In this document: positions 42,140 to 44,888 of the stretch, piece after piece
How positions within the stretch are numbered: the first letter of the stretch is position 1
Layout: every line of letters begins with the position of its first letter
Assembly: GCA_016179055.1 (NCBI GenBank)
Contig: JACOSC010000076.1
Location: 1-44,888 of the forward strand
Source of the DNA: Acidobacteriota bacterium
GTDB taxonomy: Bacteria; Acidobacteriota; UBA6911; JACOSC01
Direction of reading: 5' to 3'
Length of the DNA: 44,888 nt
Program-made: the position numbers and the translations under genes
Notes under the pieces: generated by a model
Databases searched by the model: none
What the model was told of the DNA's origin: nothing
The model's input: only the letters and a program-made list of their open reading frames with translations

Positions 42140-43942
42140 ATGAGCGAGTCACATGAACTTCCACGGCGCGAGTTTTTGCGAGGGATCGGCATAGGGGCGA
42201 TCACCGGCGGCGCCTCGTTAGTCGGCCAAAATGCGCTGGCCGCCACCCTCTGCGGCCCGGCGAGCGCGGTCGATGCCGGCGAGGGGCGTATGACCGAGTT
42301 ACTGACGGACGCCTCGTGCAGCTTACAGGTCATGGCTGAATGGGTCGCGGCCGTGCGCTACGAAGACCTGCCGGAGCGTGTCATCCAAAAAGCCAAGATA
42401 CAGGTTCTGAACATACTAGCCGCCATGCATGCGGGCTATAAATATGAGCGAGGGCGCGCGGTCATCGATCATGTCGTGGAACTCGGCGGCCGCGGGCAGA
42501 GCACCATCATACCGTCTGGCCAGCAGACTTCCCCCAACGACGCCGTCTTTGCTAATGCCACGATGAGCATCTGCTACGACTTTGATGATTATTTGTTCCT
42601 TGGCCACACGTCTCACTCCGCCGTGACGGTGCCGCTGGCGCTTGGTGAAGCTTTGCACCTTTCGTTTCGGGATATACTGCTGGCGCAGGTCATCGCCAAT
42701 GAAGTGGCCGGGCGCCTCGGCGGCGCCATTCTCTTTGGGAAAACCAACGGCCAGCTTTGGACCTCCATACATTGTCTGGGGGCGGCCTGCGCGGCCGCCA
42801 AGCTGTTGGGTTTATCGCGGCCGCAAATTGAGCACGCCATAGGACTCGCCCTGTATCAGCCGCCGTTTGCCCTCTTCCCCGGTTTTCTCGCGCCCGATTC
42901 CAAACTGACCACGGCCGCGACACCAACGGTCATGGGGCTGGTCGCCGCACAGTTGGCCCGCCGCGGGCTGACGGGTTCGACACAGATCATCACACACCGA
43001 CAAGGATTCTTGCCGATCTTCGCCTGTTTGCCCATACCATTCTTGTTAACCGGTTGGGGCCGGGCCTGGGTGACCGATACACTGGCCTTCAAAATCTATC
43101 CAGGTGACGCCTATATTGATACGGCCGTCGATGCCATCATGCAGATCCTTGCGCAATACGAACAACGTCATGGCACTCGAGTGATCCCGCCGGAATCATT
43201 TCAATCGATTGAAATCGACGCCAACCTGCTTACCATGGAGACCGACGTGCTGGCCCGCGAGTATACCGATTGGGAACAGTTGCAACCGATCAACGTTAAT
43301 TTTACGCTGCGTATTAACTTGGCCATTGCCTTCCTGGCGGGACGGCTGACAGTGGATGAGCTATCGGAAGATTGGCTGAACAACCATCGCGCCGCGCTGC
43401 GCGCGCTCGTCGATAAAATGATCCTCCGCCACAGCACACTCGAGACCATCAACCTGTTTCAAACGGTTGGCCAGACCATCAATCTTGGTCAGGTATTTGG
43501 ACAATTCCGCTTAACCGAGCTACTGCGCGGCCTGCAGTGCATGAGAGAATTTTACCGGCAAGAGGGCGCCAGCGCCGACGATGGCCAAACTGACGAGCTT
43601 GAAAAGTGGATACTCGAGCAGGCCAAAACGGGCGCTGGATCGTTGGGGTTCGATCTGGGAGATTATGATTTGGATCGCTTGCGGATTCCCTTTGGCACGC
43701 GCATGAAGGTTACGCTGACCGGCGGCGAGACTTATTCGGCTACAGTGCGGCTGCCTTTAGGCGCCCCAGGCCGTGAGAGCTTGGCGGAAATTTCCCTTCG
43801 CGTGGAGGAAAAATTTCGCAGAGAAGCCGCTGCGTTGTTGACGACGCAACAAATCGAAGAAGTCATCGCTACGGTGCGGGAACTGGAAACGGTCAAAGAT
43901 GTGGGGAGATTAATCAGGGCGGCCGTCGCGGCCGGGAATTAG
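42140..43942 (+). CDS. MmgE/PrpD-family protein with Tat-like signal
   Basis: A 600-residue protein. The N-terminus LPRREFLRGIGIGAITGG is a twin-arginine signal, and LVGQNALAATL a likely cleavage region. The body has the MmgE/PrpD fold: VIQKAKIQVLNILAAM, FANATMSICYDFDDYLFLGH, LWTSIHCLGAACAAAKLLGL, LTTAATPTVMGLVAAQLARR and FKIYPGDAYIDTAVDAI. Family members include 2-methylcitrate dehydratase and cis-aconitate decarboxylase, normally cytoplasmic enzymes of about 480 residues. The export signal and the extra ~120 residues are unusual. Substrate unknown. AGGAGTGTAGT supports the start. Confidence 0.85.
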   Translation: MSESHELPRREFLRGIGIGAITGGASLVGQNALAATLCGPASAVDAGEGRMTELLTDASCSLQVMAEWVAAVRYEDLPERVIQKAKIQVLNILAAMHAGYKYERGRAVIDHVVELGGRGQSTIIPSGQQTSPNDAVFANATMSICYDFDDYLFLGHTSHSAVTVPLALGEALHLSFRDILLAQVIANEVAGRLGGAILFGKTNGQLWTSIHCLGAACAAAKLLGLSRPQIEHAIGLALYQPPFALFPGFLAPDSKLTTAATPTVMGLVAAQLARRGLTGSTQIITHRQGFLPIFACLPIPFLLTGWGRAWVTDTLAFKIYPGDAYIDTAVDAIMQILAQYEQRHGTRVIPPESFQSIEIDANLLTMETDVLAREYTDWEQLQPINVNFTLRINLAIAFLAGRLTVDELSEDWLNNHRAALRALVDKMILRHSTLETINLFQTVGQTINLGQVFGQFRLTELLRGLQCMREFYRQEGASADDGQTDELEKWILEQAKTGAGSLGFDLGDYDLDRLRIPFGTRMKVTLTGGETYSATVRLPLGAPGRESLAEISLRVEEKFRREAAALLTTQQIEEVIATVRELETVKDVGRLIRAAVAAGN

Positions 43943-44089
43943 TTCCTCGCGAAAAAGCGGATAACGGATGGCAGAGGTAAGAGCCCGCCTCCGTAATTTT
44001 CATTCGTCGTGCCGCCCCGCATGGGAGCTGTGGAACTGCTCCAAAGTTTTTAGTGACACGTCATCCCGCGGCGCTATCCCATGCCGACG

Positions 44090-44245
44090 CTACTCGGGGG
44101 CTTCCTCTTGGATAGTTTCCCGTGCTTCCATGTGAGCGCGTTGGCGGCTGTATCCTTTGGCGCCTTTTTTGACGGAATGGGCCTTTTCCGTTTGGCGTGG
44201 GAGAGGGATTCGAAATTTGATACGTGATTTCTTTTTCTTTGCCAT
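44090..44245 (-). CDS. Small basic protein
   Basis: A 51-residue, highly basic protein beginning AKKKKSRIKFRIPLPRQTEK and containing KKGAKGYSRQRAH. The start at 44245 has AGG nearby; the sequence is protein-like and resembles small Lys/Arg-rich proteins annotated as hypothetical in several environmental bacteria. It may bind nucleic acid or the ribosome. A longer in-frame version upstream does not look like protein. Confidence 0.6.
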   Translation of the reverse strand: MAKKKKSRIKFRIPLPRQTEKAHSVKKGAKGYSRQRAHMEARETIQEEAPE

Positions 44246-44544
44246 AGTGATACCTGAGGGCAGGATAAGAAATTGCCGACCATTCGTCAAGCCACAAACG
44301 GGCTGAGCGGAAACCACGAAGTATCCCCAGGGACTCACAGAGTCGAAGATGCCTCTGGGCACTCGGTGAACGCCGCTGTGGCTGAAAACTATCATGCTGG
44401 TTGCCGGCATCGTCGCTTTGCAATTTTTATCCCGTGGCTGCGGTTCAGTCGTCCCGACAGCGTCGGGACGGAAGGGATTTCCGACGCCAGACCTACCGTG
44501 ACTGGAAAGGCACGGCTATAGTCATGAGACTGCTACGCGGCCCT

Positions 44545-44690
44545 GGAATTTGGACATCTGGTTGGGGTGGAATGCCGCTCACCACTCAAAGCTCCGAAGG
44601 AGCGAGATAAAATAGCCAGGGGCAAGCGAAGCGCCGCCCCTGGAAAGAAACCGCCCCCGGCACGCAAGCCCTGAAAGGGCGCGTGAACCG
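44545..44690. repeat. Family D palindromic repeat, copy 4
   Basis: CCTGGAATTTGGACATCTGG, GGTGGAATGCCGCTC, AAAGCTCCGAAGGAGCGAG, AAATAGCCAGGGGCAAGCG and CAAGCCCTGAAAGGGCGCG appear in the same order as at 40795-40985. No gene is seen in 44246-44888, or in 43943-44089. Confidence 0.75.
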
Positions 44691-44888
44691 TATGGATGAA
44701 ATACTAAGTCGAATGAAAAACGGTGCGGTCCATGTTGGTAACATAGACTTAATCCTACCTGCGCGAGTCCGTACTTGTGCAGAAGACGTTGGCAGAACTC
44801 CGAAGCTTGTCTCGGTTCGGGGGGATGCAGCCAGTGCGTCGCAGGCAACGGACGTAGCGAAGAGGCCAGCCAACGTTACTCCGAAGGG

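Overview
The window comes from an uncultured-looking Gram-negative-type bacterium with a moderate-GC core genome. It has lipoprotein and Tat-like signals, a murein transglycosylase, four-subunit 2-oxoacid:ferredoxin oxidoreductase genes, futalosine-pathway menaquinone genes and selenocysteine synthase. That mix suggests an anaerobic or microaerophilic lineage of the Desulfobacterota, Nitrospirota or NC10 kind. I cannot fix the phylum from the sequence alone. No rRNA, tRNA or CRISPR array was found.

Layout. 1-5973: a small membrane peptide, an OmpR-type response regulator and its histidine kinase, then an ABC exporter (ATPase, permease) translationally coupled to a TPR-like membrane protein. 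5974-10920: minus-strand biotin carboxyl carrier protein, biotin carboxylase and selA, separated by mobile repeats. 10995-22047: a GC-rich block of three very large genes, namely a SNF2 helicase with a DUF3883 domain, a DUF1156 DNA methylase and a DUF499 ATPase with an N-terminal Swt1-like HEPN domain. This is a phage-defence-type (DISARM-like) module. 22480-31961: transglycosylase, ZIP transporter, UbiA/MqnP-like prenyltransferase, membrane-anchored GH1 glycosidase, small secreted or regulatory proteins, nth, a Cys-rich secreted protein with a long leader and a strong terminator, mqnD-like and a lipoprotein. 32148-44888: serS, an OsmC-like protein, the por genes (gamma, delta, alpha, beta), endonuclease IV, a secreted protein, a Tat-exported MmgE/PrpD protein and a small basic protein.

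The most interesting signal is in the defence block. A complete REP-associated tyrosine transposase (HUH motif, catalytic Tyr and flanking REP palindromes) sits in frame inside the DNA methylase, making one continuous open frame. Two further REP/BIME palindromes are also translated in frame, one in the methylase and one in the DUF499 ATPase. A third, just after the DUF499 gene, is chimeric: one flank copies DUF499 interior sequence and the other copies the methylase 3' end in inverted orientation. The system is also decaying. The helicase has an amber codon and a one-base deletion, and the methylase C-terminus is knocked out of frame by a ~70-bp palindrome.

The intergenic regions are full of small non-autonomous elements. 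Two families (a ~190-bp element and a ~226-bp element made of GTAGGGGCG-type palindromes) both start GTAAC, and five of the six copies recognised here are intact at both ends. Each of those five has its own perfect 8-bp target duplication, the ends and duplication length expected of IS66-family derivatives. Two of them separate genes that would otherwise be adjacent in operons (accC/BCCP and porD/porA).
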